64,000 bases of DNA from Flavonifractor porci. Its GTDB lineage: Bacteria > Bacillota > Clostridia > Oscillospirales > Oscillospiraceae. Of this stretch, positions 48,055-56,326 are shown one piece after another. A model generated the notes under the pieces. The model worked only from the letters and a program-made list of their open reading frames with translations. It had not been told where the DNA came from and did no database searches. The stretch lies in contig NZ_JBBHLB010000005.1 in the NCBI RefSeq assembly GCF_037572415.1, forward strand, positions 124,001-188,000, read 5' to 3'. A program made the translations under genes and the position numbers. How positions within the stretch are numbered: the first letter of the stretch is position 1; each line of letters starts with the position of its first letter.

Positions 48055-49359
48055 TTATTCTACATCCAGTCCCGCCAGCATTTCCAGAGCCCGCTTACTC
48101 AATTCGGCATTCTTATTCCGCTTGCCCTTGACCTTATAGCCCAGAGGCGGGATGATGCCGAAATTCACGTTCATGGGCTGGAAATCGGTAACGCTCTCAT
48201 TGCTGATATACAGAGCCAGCGCGCCGGTGGCGGTCTCCTGAGGGAAATCCACCGGCGGCTTGCCGGTGAGCCGCCGGGCCAGCTCCACCGCCGCCAGGAA
48301 GCCGGAGGCGGTGGACTCCACATAGCCCTCCACGCCGGTGATCTGCCCGGCAAAGCAGATACGCGGGTCCTTCTTCACCCGGTAATACCGGTCCAGCAGC
48401 CGGGGAGAATCCAGATAGGTGTTGCGGTGCATGACGCCGTAGCGGACAAACTCCGCGTTTTTCAGGGCGGGGATCATGGAAAACACCCGCTTCTGCTCCG
48501 GCCACTTCAGGTGGGTCTGGAAGCCCACCAGATTGTAGATGGTGCCGTCAGCGTTATCCCGCCGCAGCTGCACCACAGCGAAGGGCTCCTTGCCGGTCTT
48601 GGGGTCCCGCAGACCACGGGGCTTCAGTGGCCCGTAGCACAGGGTCTGCTTGCCCCGGCGGGCCATGACCTCCACCGGCATACAGCCCTCAAACACATTC
48701 TTGTCCTCAAAACCGTGGACCTCCGCCTCCTGGGCGGCACACAGCTCGGTCCAGAATGCGTCGTACTCCTCCTCGGTCATGGGGCAGTTGATGTAGTCCG
48801 GAGTGCCCTTGTCGTAGCGGGAGGCAAAGAAGGCGCTCTCCATGTCCACGCTCTCAAAGGTGACCAGAGGGGCGGCGGCGTCAAAGAAGTTGAGGTAGTG
48901 GCTCTCCGGGAAGAAATCCTTAATGGCATCCGCCAGCACGTCGGAGGTCAGGGGCCCGGAGGCCACAATCACGTTGCCCTCTTCGGGAATCCGGGTGACT
49001 TCCTCCTCCACCACTGTGATGAGGGGATGATTGCGGATCTTCTCGGTGATGGCCTGAGCAAAGCCGTGGCGGTCCACCGCCAGGGCGCCGCCGGCCTCCA
49101 CCCTGTGCTCGTCGGCGCAGGACAGGATGAGGGAACCCATCCGCCGCAGCTCCTCCTTCAGCAGGCCCACCGCGTTCTCCAGCTGGTCGGAGCGCAGGGA
49201 GTTGGAGCACACCAGCTCGCCGAACCACTGGGTGTGGTGGGCGGGGGTCATTTTGTGGGGCTTCATTTCCTTCAGGATCACGGGGATGCCCCGCCGGGCC
49301 AGCTGCCACGCAGCCTCACACCCGGCCAGACCCGCGCCGATCACGCGTACAGGTTCCAT
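48055..49359 (-). CDS. trmFO: Methylenetetrahydrofolate-tRNA-(uracil-5-)-methyltransferase
   Basis: A 434-residue FAD enzyme that makes m5U54 in the tRNA T-loop using methylene-THF. The FAD site VIGAGLAGCEAAWQLARRGI opens the protein, followed by EMKPHKMTPAHHTQWFGELV and CSNSLRSDQLENAVGLLKEE typical of TrmFO; FAGQITGVEGYVESTASGF is near residue 335. It follows topA by 44 bp with a REP-like palindrome between. Its last 22 codons are repeated downstream beyond a structured insertion, so the present 3' end may be a replacement. Confidence 0.95.
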   Translation of the reverse strand: MEPVRVIGAGLAGCEAAWQLARRGIPVILKEMKPHKMTPAHHTQWFGELVCSNSLRSDQLENAVGLLKEELRRMGSLILSCADEHRVEAGGALAVDRHGFAQAITEKIRNHPLITVVEEEVTRIPEEGNVIVASGPLTSDVLADAIKDFFPESHYLNFFDAAAPLVTFESVDMESAFFASRYDKGTPDYINCPMTEEEYDAFWTELCAAQEAEVHGFEDKNVFEGCMPVEVMARRGKQTLCYGPLKPRGLRDPKTGKEPFAVVQLRRDNADGTIYNLVGFQTHLKWPEQKRVFSMIPALKNAEFVRYGVMHRNTYLDSPRLLDRYYRVKKDPRICFAGQITGVEGYVESTASGFLAAVELARRLTGKPPVDFPQETATGALALYISNESVTDFQPMNVNFGIIPPLGYKVKGKRNKNAELSKRALEMLAGLDVE

Positions 49360-49377
49360 AGGTTCTCCTTTTCAGCC

Positions 49378-49408
49378 CGTAGGGGCGACCCTTGCGGCCG
49401 CCCCTACG
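49378..49408. repeat. REP-like palindrome between topA and trmFO
   Basis: CGTAGGGGCG and CGCCCCTACG form a perfect 10-bp outer stem (49378-49387 with 49399-49408); the last bases overlap the topA stop codon. Same repeat family as 47177-47251. Confidence 0.75.
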
Positions 49409-51725
49409 ATTCCGCTTTCTGTTTGGCGGCAGGCTTCCTGGCCGCCGTCTTTTTTGTTGTGGTCTTTTTGGCGGCGGCAGTCTTTTTGGCGGCCGTCGTC
49501 TTCTTGGTGGCGGTCTTTTTCGCCGCCGTCTTCTTGGCGGGCTTCTTCTCCTCCTCGGGGGGAGCGCCCTCCGCAGGAGTCTCCGTGGCGGCGGTGGTCT
49601 TTTTCTTATAGCCCCGCTGGTCCTCGGGCAGGAAGTTGGGGCACTCGGGGTTGATGCAGAAGGGCTTCTTGAACCCACGGCCCGACTTCTTAAACAGGGT
49701 ATGGCCGCACTCGGGACAGTTGTCCTTCACAGGTACATCCCAGGTCATAAAGTCGCAGCGGCGGGCCTCATCCTTATTGGAGTTGTTCTCGCAGCCATAA
49801 TAGGCATAGCCCCGCTTGGAGGTCTTTTTCAGAATCTTGCCGCCGCACTTGGGGCACTTGCCCGGCATCTCGATGACGATGGGCTGGGTGTGGTCGCACT
49901 CCGGCCAGCCGGGACAGGCCAGGAACCTGCCAAACCTGCCGGATTTATATACCAGATTGCGGCCGCACTTGGGACAGATCACGTCGGACACCTCGTCGGG
50001 CACCTTGATGCGCTCGCCGTCCAGGTCCTGCTCTGCCTGCTTCAGTTCCTTCTCAAAGCCGCCGTAGAACTGGCTCAGCAGACTCTTCCAGTCCACCTTG
50101 CCGGTCTCCACCTCGTCCAGCTGCTCCTCCATGTTGGCGGTGAAGGCGGTATCCACAATATCGGTGAATTTGTCCTTCATCAGGCCGGTGACCACCTCGC
50201 CCAGAGGGGTGGGCCGCAGGTTTTTGCCCTCCTTCACCACATACTCCCGGTCCAGGATGGTGGAGATGGTGGGGGCGTAGGTGGAGGGGCGTCCGATGCC
50301 CTTCTCCTCCAGGGCCTTGATGAGGGTGGCCTCGGTGTAGCGGCTGGGGGGCTGGGTGAAGTGCTGGTCAGGGGTTAACCCCTTCAGCTCCAGGGGCTCC
50401 CCCTCCTTCAGGTCAGGCAGGGGGGACTGGAAAGTCTCGTCCTCCTCGTCCTTGCCCTCCACGTACACGGCAGTGTAGCCGGAGAACTTGAGGGAGGAGT
50501 GGGTGGCCCGGAAGGTATAGCCGGCGGACTCCACCTCGATGGACACGCTGTCATAGATGGCGGAAGCCATCTGGCAGGCCAGAAAGCGGCTCCAAATCAA
50601 TTTATAGAGCTTGTACTGCTCGGCGGTGAGGGACTTTTTGATGTCCTCCGGAGTGAGGGCCACGTTGGAGGGCCGGATGGCCTCGTGGGCGTCCTGGGCC
50701 CCCGACTTGGTCTTGTACACCCGGGGCTTGCCGGGGTAGTACTGCTCCCCGTAACGGGACAGGATGAAATCCCGGGCGGCGGCGGTAGCCTCGTCGGACA
50801 GACGGAGGGAATCGGTACGCATATAGGTGATGAGACCCACGGTACCCTCGCCCTCAATGTCCACGCCTTCATAGAGCTGCTGGGCGATGGACATGGTGCG
50901 CCGGGGGGTCATGTTCAGCTTGCGGCTGGCCTCCTGCTGGAGGGTAGAGGTGATGAAGGGGGGCGCCGGGTTGCGCTGCTTGTCCTGGCGCTTGACGCTC
51001 TTCACAGAGAAGGGGGCAGCCTGGACGGCCAGGGCCACTTCCTGAACGGCCTGTTCGCTGTTCAGTTCCATCTTCTTCTCTCTGCCGTAGAAGCTGGCCT
51101 TGAACTGCCCCAGATTGGGGGAGATACGGGCCAGATCGGCCTCCAGGGACCAGTATTCCTGAGGCACGAAGGCCTTGATGTCTGCCTCCCGCTCACACAC
51201 CAGCCTGGTGGCCACCGACTGTACCCGGCCGGCGGACAGGCCCCGGCGGATCTTTTTCCACAGCAGGGGGGAGATCTGATAGCCCACGATGCGGTCCAGC
51301 ACCCTTCTCGCCTGCTGGGCATTGACCAGGTCCATGTCGATGGCACGGGGGTGGGCGATGGAGTCATTGACCACCTTCTTGGTGATCTCGTTGAAGGTCA
51401 CCCGGTAGGTCTTGTCGTCAGGAATCCCCAGCATCTCCTTCAGATGCCAGGAGATGGCCTCTCCTTCCCGGTCAGGGTCGGTGGCCAGAAATACTTTATC
51501 GCTCTTCTTGGCGGCCTTGGTCAGGTCGTCGATGACCTCTTCCTTGCCCTTGATGGGCTGATAGTCCACCGTGAAGTCGTTGTCCACATCCACGCCCAGC
51601 TTGCTTTTGGGCAGGTCCCGGACATGGCCCATGGAGGCCTTCACCTGATAGCCGGGCCCCAGATATTTGCCAATGGTCTTGGCCTTCGCCGGGGACTCGA
51701 CGATCACCAGATTCGATTTCGCCAC
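49404..51725 (-). CDS. topA: DNA topoisomerase I
   Basis: A 773-residue type IA topoisomerase relaxing negative supercoils. TOPRIM begins NLVIVESPAKAKTIGKYLG and contains DPDREGEAISWHL; the catalytic tyrosine is in GLITYMRTDSLRLS (near residue 300). Three C-terminal zinc ribbons follow (CPKCGRNLVY, CPKCGGKILKKTS, CPECGHTLFKKSG). The last 70 residues are a lysine/alanine/threonine-rich tail of KKTA repeats, probably for DNA binding. The start is GTG 51725 behind AAAAGGAG. It follows dprA, as in many Firmicutes. Confidence 0.96.
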   Translation of the reverse strand: MAKSNLVIVESPAKAKTIGKYLGPGYQVKASMGHVRDLPKSKLGVDVDNDFTVDYQPIKGKEEVIDDLTKAAKKSDKVFLATDPDREGEAISWHLKEMLGIPDDKTYRVTFNEITKKVVNDSIAHPRAIDMDLVNAQQARRVLDRIVGYQISPLLWKKIRRGLSAGRVQSVATRLVCEREADIKAFVPQEYWSLEADLARISPNLGQFKASFYGREKKMELNSEQAVQEVALAVQAAPFSVKSVKRQDKQRNPAPPFITSTLQQEASRKLNMTPRRTMSIAQQLYEGVDIEGEGTVGLITYMRTDSLRLSDEATAAARDFILSRYGEQYYPGKPRVYKTKSGAQDAHEAIRPSNVALTPEDIKKSLTAEQYKLYKLIWSRFLACQMASAIYDSVSIEVESAGYTFRATHSSLKFSGYTAVYVEGKDEEDETFQSPLPDLKEGEPLELKGLTPDQHFTQPPSRYTEATLIKALEEKGIGRPSTYAPTISTILDREYVVKEGKNLRPTPLGEVVTGLMKDKFTDIVDTAFTANMEEQLDEVETGKVDWKSLLSQFYGGFEKELKQAEQDLDGERIKVPDEVSDVICPKCGRNLVYKSGRFGRFLACPGWPECDHTQPIVIEMPGKCPKCGGKILKKTSKRGYAYYGCENNSNKDEARRCDFMTWDVPVKDNCPECGHTLFKKSGRGFKKPFCINPECPNFLPEDQRGYKKKTTAATETPAEGAPPEEEKKPAKKTAAKKTATKKTTAAKKTAAAKKTTTKKTAARKPAAKQKAES

Positions 51726-51740
51726 AGTACGATACTCCTT

Positions 51741-52964
51741 TTATTCTTGTTCCTCGAAACGGACGGCGGCGGCAAACCGCCGGCCCGGTAATTCCTTCAG
51801 ATAGCCCCCAGCCTGCAGCAGGGTGAGGGCGGTATTGACCCGGCGGGCGGGGATCTCCGTCTGCCCTACGATCTCATCGGCGGTGAGGGGCTTTTCACTG
51901 AGCAGGAAGAAAATCTCCCGCTGCTCCTCCCCCATCTGCTCCAGACCGCTGCGGGGGACCACAGGCAGCCCCTCCTCCTGGGCGGGCTTTGCGGGTTTTG
52001 GCTCAGGCTCCGGCGGCGGGGTTGGCATAACCTCCAGCCGCTGGTCCGCCTCCTCGGCGGTCATAGGCTGGGGCCGGCACAGTTTGTAGGCATATCGCCC
52101 CACATACTCACACAGGATATCCCCGGCGGTACGCACCAGTTTGGCCTCGCCCTGAGCGATGAGCCGGTTGGTCCCGGCGCTGGTGGCGGCATCCACCGGC
52201 CCCGGGACCGCAAACACGTCCCGGCCCTGATCCAGGGCGTCATGGGCGGTGATAAGGGCGCCGCTGCGCTCTCCCGCCTCCACGGCCACCACACCCAGGC
52301 ACAGACCGCTGAGGATACGGTTACGCAGAGGGAACCGCCAACCGTCCGGCCGGGTGCCCGGCGGATTCTCCGACAGGATGGCGCCTCGGGCCGCCACATC
52401 CTCGTAGAGCCAGCTGTTGCAGGCGGGATAGACCACATCCACACCGCCGGCCAGCACCGAGACCACAGGTCCACCGCCCTGGAGCGCTCCCTTCAGGGAC
52501 GCGGCGTCGATCCCCTGAGCCAGCCCGGATACCACCAGCGCACCCGCCCGGGCCAGGCCCATGGCGATCCGCCCGGCGGTCCGCACACCGTAGGCGGAGC
52601 ACTGGCGGGAGCCCACCATTGCAATGGCGACTTCTTCATCAAAGCGGAACAGCCTTCCCTTGCCGTAGAGCACCAGGGGATAATCGCTCAGCTGGAGCAG
52701 CCGCTCCGGGTAGGCTCCATCCTGACAACTGAGCAGAAACAGCCCCAGCCGGTCGCAGTTCTCCAGAATCCGATTGGTCTGATCCAGAGATTTGTCACAC
52801 AGGGATCGCCTGGCCTCCTGGGTCAGGCGCAAAGGCTCATAGGCCTCCCGGTCGGCAAAGTACACCCGCTCGGCACCGCCGAAATAGTCCAGCAGCTCCA
52901 CCTGGTGCTGCTGAGACAGGCCCCGCCGGGTGGAGAGCCAAAGCAGATATTGAATGCCCGCCAC
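51741..52964 (-). CDS. dprA: DNA processing protein DprA
   Basis: A 407-residue DprA/Smf protein that loads RecA on incoming single-stranded DNA. The Rossmann core has VAIAMVGSRQCSAYGVRTAG, VVSGLAQGIDAASLKGAL and LSENPPGTRPDGWRFPLRNR; a C-terminal winged-helix (EIFFLLSEKPLTADEIVGQT) follows a proline-rich linker near residue 320. The start is GTG 52964 with GGAGG. It precedes topA by 15 bp in the same operon. Confidence 0.95.
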   Translation of the reverse strand: MAGIQYLLWLSTRRGLSQQHQVELLDYFGGAERVYFADREAYEPLRLTQEARRSLCDKSLDQTNRILENCDRLGLFLLSCQDGAYPERLLQLSDYPLVLYGKGRLFRFDEEVAIAMVGSRQCSAYGVRTAGRIAMGLARAGALVVSGLAQGIDAASLKGALQGGGPVVSVLAGGVDVVYPACNSWLYEDVAARGAILSENPPGTRPDGWRFPLRNRILSGLCLGVVAVEAGERSGALITAHDALDQGRDVFAVPGPVDAATSAGTNRLIAQGEAKLVRTAGDILCEYVGRYAYKLCRPQPMTAEEADQRLEVMPTPPPEPEPKPAKPAQEEGLPVVPRSGLEQMGEEQREIFFLLSEKPLTADEIVGQTEIPARRVNTALTLLQAGGYLKELPGRRFAAAVRFEEQE

Positions 52965-52988
52965 GGCGGAGCCTCCTCTCTTGTTGGC

Positions 52989-53759
52989 TCAGCGGTTTCG
53001 CCAGCCCTCCCACAGCACCACGGACGCCGCCACGGCGGCGTTGAGGGACTCGCAGCGGTCCCGCATGGGGATCTTCAAGGTCAGGGCGCAGGCGTCCAGC
53101 ACAGCCTGGGACACTCCTCTGCCCTCGCTTCCAATCACGACCGCGGCACGGCTCAGATCAGCCGAGCGCAGATCGGCAGTATCCTCCCGCAGCGCGGTGG
53201 CATACAGCGGCAACTCCGCCGTTTTCAAGCGTGCGGTAAGTCCGTCCAGTCCCGTCTCCCACACCGGCAAACGGAAGCAGGCGCCCATGGTGGAGCGCAC
53301 CGTCTTGGGGGAAAAGGGTTCGGCACAGCCGGGGAGCAGGAATACGCCCTCCGCGCCAAAGGCGTCGGCAGTACGCCATACAGTACCCACGTTGCCCGGG
53401 TCCTGCACTCCATCCAGCACCAGATAGAGTCCTGGGGACAGCCTCTTTGGCGGCATCAGGTCGGGAGTACGGCACACTGCCAGCATTCCCTGGGGGGTAT
53501 CCACGGTGGACATGGACTTGAGCACGTCGGCGGGTACCTCCACCAGGCGCACACTCTCGGGCAAATTCCCGGGGGGCTCAATGCCTTCGGCCACCACCAG
53601 AGTTTCCACCCCGGCGTTCCAGCGCAGGGCCTCCTCCACCAGCTTATGTCCCTCACAAAGGTAGGCGCCCTCCTTCCGGCGGGTTTTCTTGTCATTTCCC
53701 AGCTTCCGCAGCCGGGCCACCAGAGGGTTCTGGCGGCTGGTGATCCGTTCCATACGCAT
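52989..53759 (-). CDS. TrmH-family (SpoU) RNA 2'-O-methyltransferase
   Basis: A 256-residue SPOUT methyltransferase of the RlmB/TsnR type. An N-terminal substrate-binding domain (ITSRQNPLVARLRKLGNDKK, GAYLCEGHKLVEEAL) precedes the knotted SAM domain with VLDGVQDPGNVGTVWRTADA, VVIGSEGRGVSQ and IPMRDRCESLNAAVAASVV. It probably modifies 23S rRNA, but the exact nucleotide is not predictable. ATG 53759 has an AGGA site; it starts 1 bp after the ktrA stop. Confidence 0.9.
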   Translation of the reverse strand: MRMERITSRQNPLVARLRKLGNDKKTRRKEGAYLCEGHKLVEEALRWNAGVETLVVAEGIEPPGNLPESVRLVEVPADVLKSMSTVDTPQGMLAVCRTPDLMPPKRLSPGLYLVLDGVQDPGNVGTVWRTADAFGAEGVFLLPGCAEPFSPKTVRSTMGACFRLPVWETGLDGLTARLKTAELPLYATALREDTADLRSADLSRAAVVIGSEGRGVSQAVLDACALTLKIPMRDRCESLNAAVAASVVLWEGWRNR

Positions 53760-53760
53760 C

Positions 53761-54414
53761 TTACAGATCCTGCAGGCGGTTGATGTCCTCAGTACGGCCC
53801 AGGGCCACCACCGCATCACCCGTCTCCATGAGGGTATTGGGGCCGGGAGTCACATTAAAAGCCTCCTGACCCTTTTTCCGCACGGCAATGATGTTGACCT
53901 TATACCTGGCTCGGACATTCAGTTCCATCAGGTTCTTGCCCAGCCAGTCCCGGGGCACGGTGGTCTCCACGATGCCGAAATCTTCACTGAGTTCGATAAA
54001 ATTGAGCACATTGGAACTGGACAGGCCCTGGGCCAGCTTGACACCCATCTCGTGCTCAGGGAATACCACCCGGTCGGCGCCGATCTTTTCCAGTACTTTG
54101 CGGTGGACATGGCTCTGGGCCTTACAGATCACCTGACGCACACCCAGCTCCTTCAGATTCAGGGTGATGAGTGCTGAAGTGCCCACGTCCACACCTACCG
54201 CCACCACGGCACAGTCATAGTTGCGCACACCCAGGGCACGGAGCACCGCCGGGTCCCGGGCGTCGCCGCTAACGGCGTGGGTGACCTTATCGGCCACTTT
54301 CTGTACATTCTCCTCGGAGTCGTCCAGAGCCAGCACCTCATGTCCCAGGGAGCTGAGCTCGGCGGCCACGGCGCTGCCAAAGCGTCCCAGGCCGATGACA
54401 ACGAAAGTCTTCAT
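53761..54414 (-). CDS. ktrA: Potassium uptake regulatory subunit KtrA (RCK domain)
   Basis: A 217-residue cytoplasmic RCK protein: Rossmann N-domain VIGLGRFGSAVAAELSSLG with the acidic strand-end residue in LALDDSEENV, then an RCK_C domain (residues about 135-217) that binds c-di-AMP in related proteins. It gates the KtrB channel-like subunit encoded 28 bp upstream in the same direction. Confidence 0.93.
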   Translation of the reverse strand: MKTFVVIGLGRFGSAVAAELSSLGHEVLALDDSEENVQKVADKVTHAVSGDARDPAVLRALGVRNYDCAVVAVGVDVGTSALITLNLKELGVRQVICKAQSHVHRKVLEKIGADRVVFPEHEMGVKLAQGLSSSNVLNFIELSEDFGIVETTVPRDWLGKNLMELNVRARYKVNIIAVRKKGQEAFNVTPGPNTLMETGDAVVALGRTEDINRLQDL

Positions 54415-54442
54415 ATGGTTACACGTCCTTCCGACCGGGCCG

Positions 54443-55825
54443 TTACCCGATCATGACATTCATTTCCGGATATTTGATTTTCGCCGTCCGGCGGCTGCGG
54501 GTAATAAAGGCGATGGAGAAGGAGAGCACGCCCACCCGGCCCATATACATCAGCAGGATGATCAGGGACTGGGAAAACACACTCAACCCTGGGGTAATAC
54601 CAGTGGTCAGGCCCACCGTACCCATGGCGGAAGCAACCTCAAATGCGCAGTCCAGATAGGGCAGGTTTTCCACCGTGGAGATCATCATGGACCCCACCAG
54701 GAACAGAAACAGCATTACCAGCGCCAGCGTCATAGCGTTGAGCACCCGGCGGTATGGAATGGTGCGCCCCCGGAAGGTGACCTGCTCCCGTCCCGCCAGT
54801 CCGGAACGGAGGGCCAGCAGCAGCACCGCCACCGTGGCGGTCTTCAGACCGCCGGCAGTGGAGCCGGAGGAACCGCCGATGAGCATCAAAACAGAAGAAA
54901 ACGCTTTACTGGTATCGCTGAGTCCCCCCTGCCCAATCGAGTCAAAGCCGGCGGTACGCAGGGTAATGGACTGAAAGACAGAGTTCATGATTTTCTCCCA
55001 CAGTGTCATATCCCCCAGCGTGGCGGGATTGGAGTATTCCTCCACCAGGAAGAACAGAGCGCCACCGATAATCAGCACCCCGGTAACAATAAGCACCATC
55101 TTACTGTACACCGACAGTCTGTGCCAGCAGCGCTTGTCCAAAATGTCCTCCCACACAAAAAAGCCCAGGCCACCCACCACAATGAGAGCCCCGATGGTAC
55201 CCAGCACCAGGGGATTGTCCTGCAGGCCGGCCAGACTGCTGAAGGCGCCGAACTTTCCGCCCAGCAGGTCGAAGCCGGCGTTGCAGAAGGCGGAAATGGA
55301 ATGGAATATCCCCCGCCAGATCCCACCCAGGATTCCAAAATGCGGAATCATGGCAATACTCAGCAGCACCGCCCCTGTTCCTTCGATCAGGAAAGTGCCC
55401 ATCAGGGCATGGCGCACCATACGCACCACACCGTCCAGGTCGTTCAGATTCAAGGTGGACACCATAATGAGCCGCTCAGACAAACCGATGCGGCGGTGCA
55501 GGGCAAAGGACACCAGGGTGAGCACCGTCATAAAACCCAAGCCGCCCAACTGGATCATCAGAATAATCACCAGTTGTCCAAAAACAGACCACTGGACCCA
55601 GGTATCCACCAGGATCAGTCCCGTAACACAGGTAGACGAGGTAGCAGTGAACAGCGCCGTAAAAAAACCTGCGCTCTGGCCGTCTCTGGACGCGATGGGC
55701 AGGGTGAGCAGCAGCGCGCCCACCAGAATGATAATGGCAAAAGAGGCCGCCACGATCCGCGTGGCATTCAGGCTTCGGTTGCGAATAAACATATCCCGCA
55801 GCCAAAGGGCGAATCGTTTGATCAC
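54443..55825 (-). CDS. ktrB: Potassium uptake membrane subunit KtrB (TrkH family)
   Basis: A 460-residue TrkH/KtrB protein with four M1-P-M2 repeats. Each P loop keeps the selectivity glycine region: SSTCVTGLIL, SAFCNAGFDLLG, LRTAGFDSIGQ and GTVGLTTG, the last near the C terminus. It imports potassium with sodium or protons and pairs with KtrA. A 245-nt leader with an attenuator-like hairpin precedes the start at 55825, suggesting RNA-level control. Confidence 0.94.
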   Translation of the reverse strand: MIKRFALWLRDMFIRNRSLNATRIVAASFAIIILVGALLLTLPIASRDGQSAGFFTALFTATSSTCVTGLILVDTWVQWSVFGQLVIILMIQLGGLGFMTVLTLVSFALHRRIGLSERLIMVSTLNLNDLDGVVRMVRHALMGTFLIEGTGAVLLSIAMIPHFGILGGIWRGIFHSISAFCNAGFDLLGGKFGAFSSLAGLQDNPLVLGTIGALIVVGGLGFFVWEDILDKRCWHRLSVYSKMVLIVTGVLIIGGALFFLVEEYSNPATLGDMTLWEKIMNSVFQSITLRTAGFDSIGQGGLSDTSKAFSSVLMLIGGSSGSTAGGLKTATVAVLLLALRSGLAGREQVTFRGRTIPYRRVLNAMTLALVMLFLFLVGSMMISTVENLPYLDCAFEVASAMGTVGLTTGITPGLSVFSQSLIILLMYMGRVGVLSFSIAFITRSRRTAKIKYPEMNVMIG

Positions 55826-56076
55826 TGCCAGGACCTCCCGGAAGAAACTTGATTACCCAAGCCGCCTGCGGAACGCAGAAAAGCATACTGAAGGAAGTCC
55901 ATCCCTTCAGTATGCCCATACGCTCTCCCACCGGAGCCTGCCGCTCCGCAGGTTCCCAGACTAAACCTGTCTATCATAAAGCACACCTGATCCTCTGCAC
56001 AAAGGTACATAGATCGTTCCTCATCTCTCCACATTTTCCCGGAGAATACCCCGTGGAATCATACAAAGGTAACTAT
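55826..56076 (-). promoter_or_regulatory. Structured ktrB leader with attenuator hairpin
   Basis: About 245 nt lie between the promoter and ktrB. Near the 3' end a perfect 12-bp stem (55883-55894 with 55904-55915) is followed on the minus strand by TTTTCTG, as in a terminator. Upstream are a CCTGC/GCAGG hairpin and a second segment near 55866-55880 complementary to it, which could form an alternative fold. Potassium genes in this phylum are often under c-di-AMP riboswitches, but I do not find the conserved ydaO core, so the class is unassigned. Confidence 0.5.
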
Positions 56077-56105
56077 AGCATACCCTCCAAAGATATTCAA
56101 GTCAA
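56077..56105 (-). promoter_or_regulatory. ktrB promoter
   Basis: Minus-strand TTGACT (56100-56105) and TATGCT (56077-56082) are separated by 17 bp. This is the best promoter match upstream of ktrB. Confidence 0.5.
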
Positions 56106-56214
56106 CGATTATTATACGCCTGTCCGTAATTTCTTACCTTATATATAAAAAGGCAGCGGGTCCTCCCTTCTCCTCTCCTGCATATTTAACAGTTTTCGCC
56201 AGCTGTCCATCTGC

Positions 56215-56317
56215 CCGGCATCCGGTCACGAAAGAGTTGAAATTGAAGTCAGGTACAGGGTATAATCAGTTATATGCCTTATCCAGGCGCCCTATCCGGC
56301 ATTCGGTTACGAAAGAG
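56215..56317 (+). repeat. 22-bp direct repeat around the promoter of the zinc-ribbon gene
   Basis: CCGGCAT-C/T-CGGT-C/T-ACGAAAGAG occurs at 56215-56236 and 56296-56317, 81 bp apart with two mismatches. The first copy abuts the -35 box and the second provides the ribosome-site region of the gene at 56327. Confidence 0.7.
56237..56266 (+). promoter_or_regulatory. Promoter of the zinc-ribbon / SPFH gene pair
   Basis: TTGAAA (56237-56242), an 18-bp spacer and a perfect TATAAT (56261-56266) lie 60 bp upstream of ATG 56327. The stretch 56106-56214 on the left holds no gene that I can support. Confidence 0.6.
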
Positions 56318-56326
56318 GGTCACGGT

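Noticed and set aside
55826..56076. c-di-AMP (ydaO) riboswitch upstream of ktrB
   Set aside because: Context is right, but I could not find the conserved core sequences, so I keep it as an unassigned leader.
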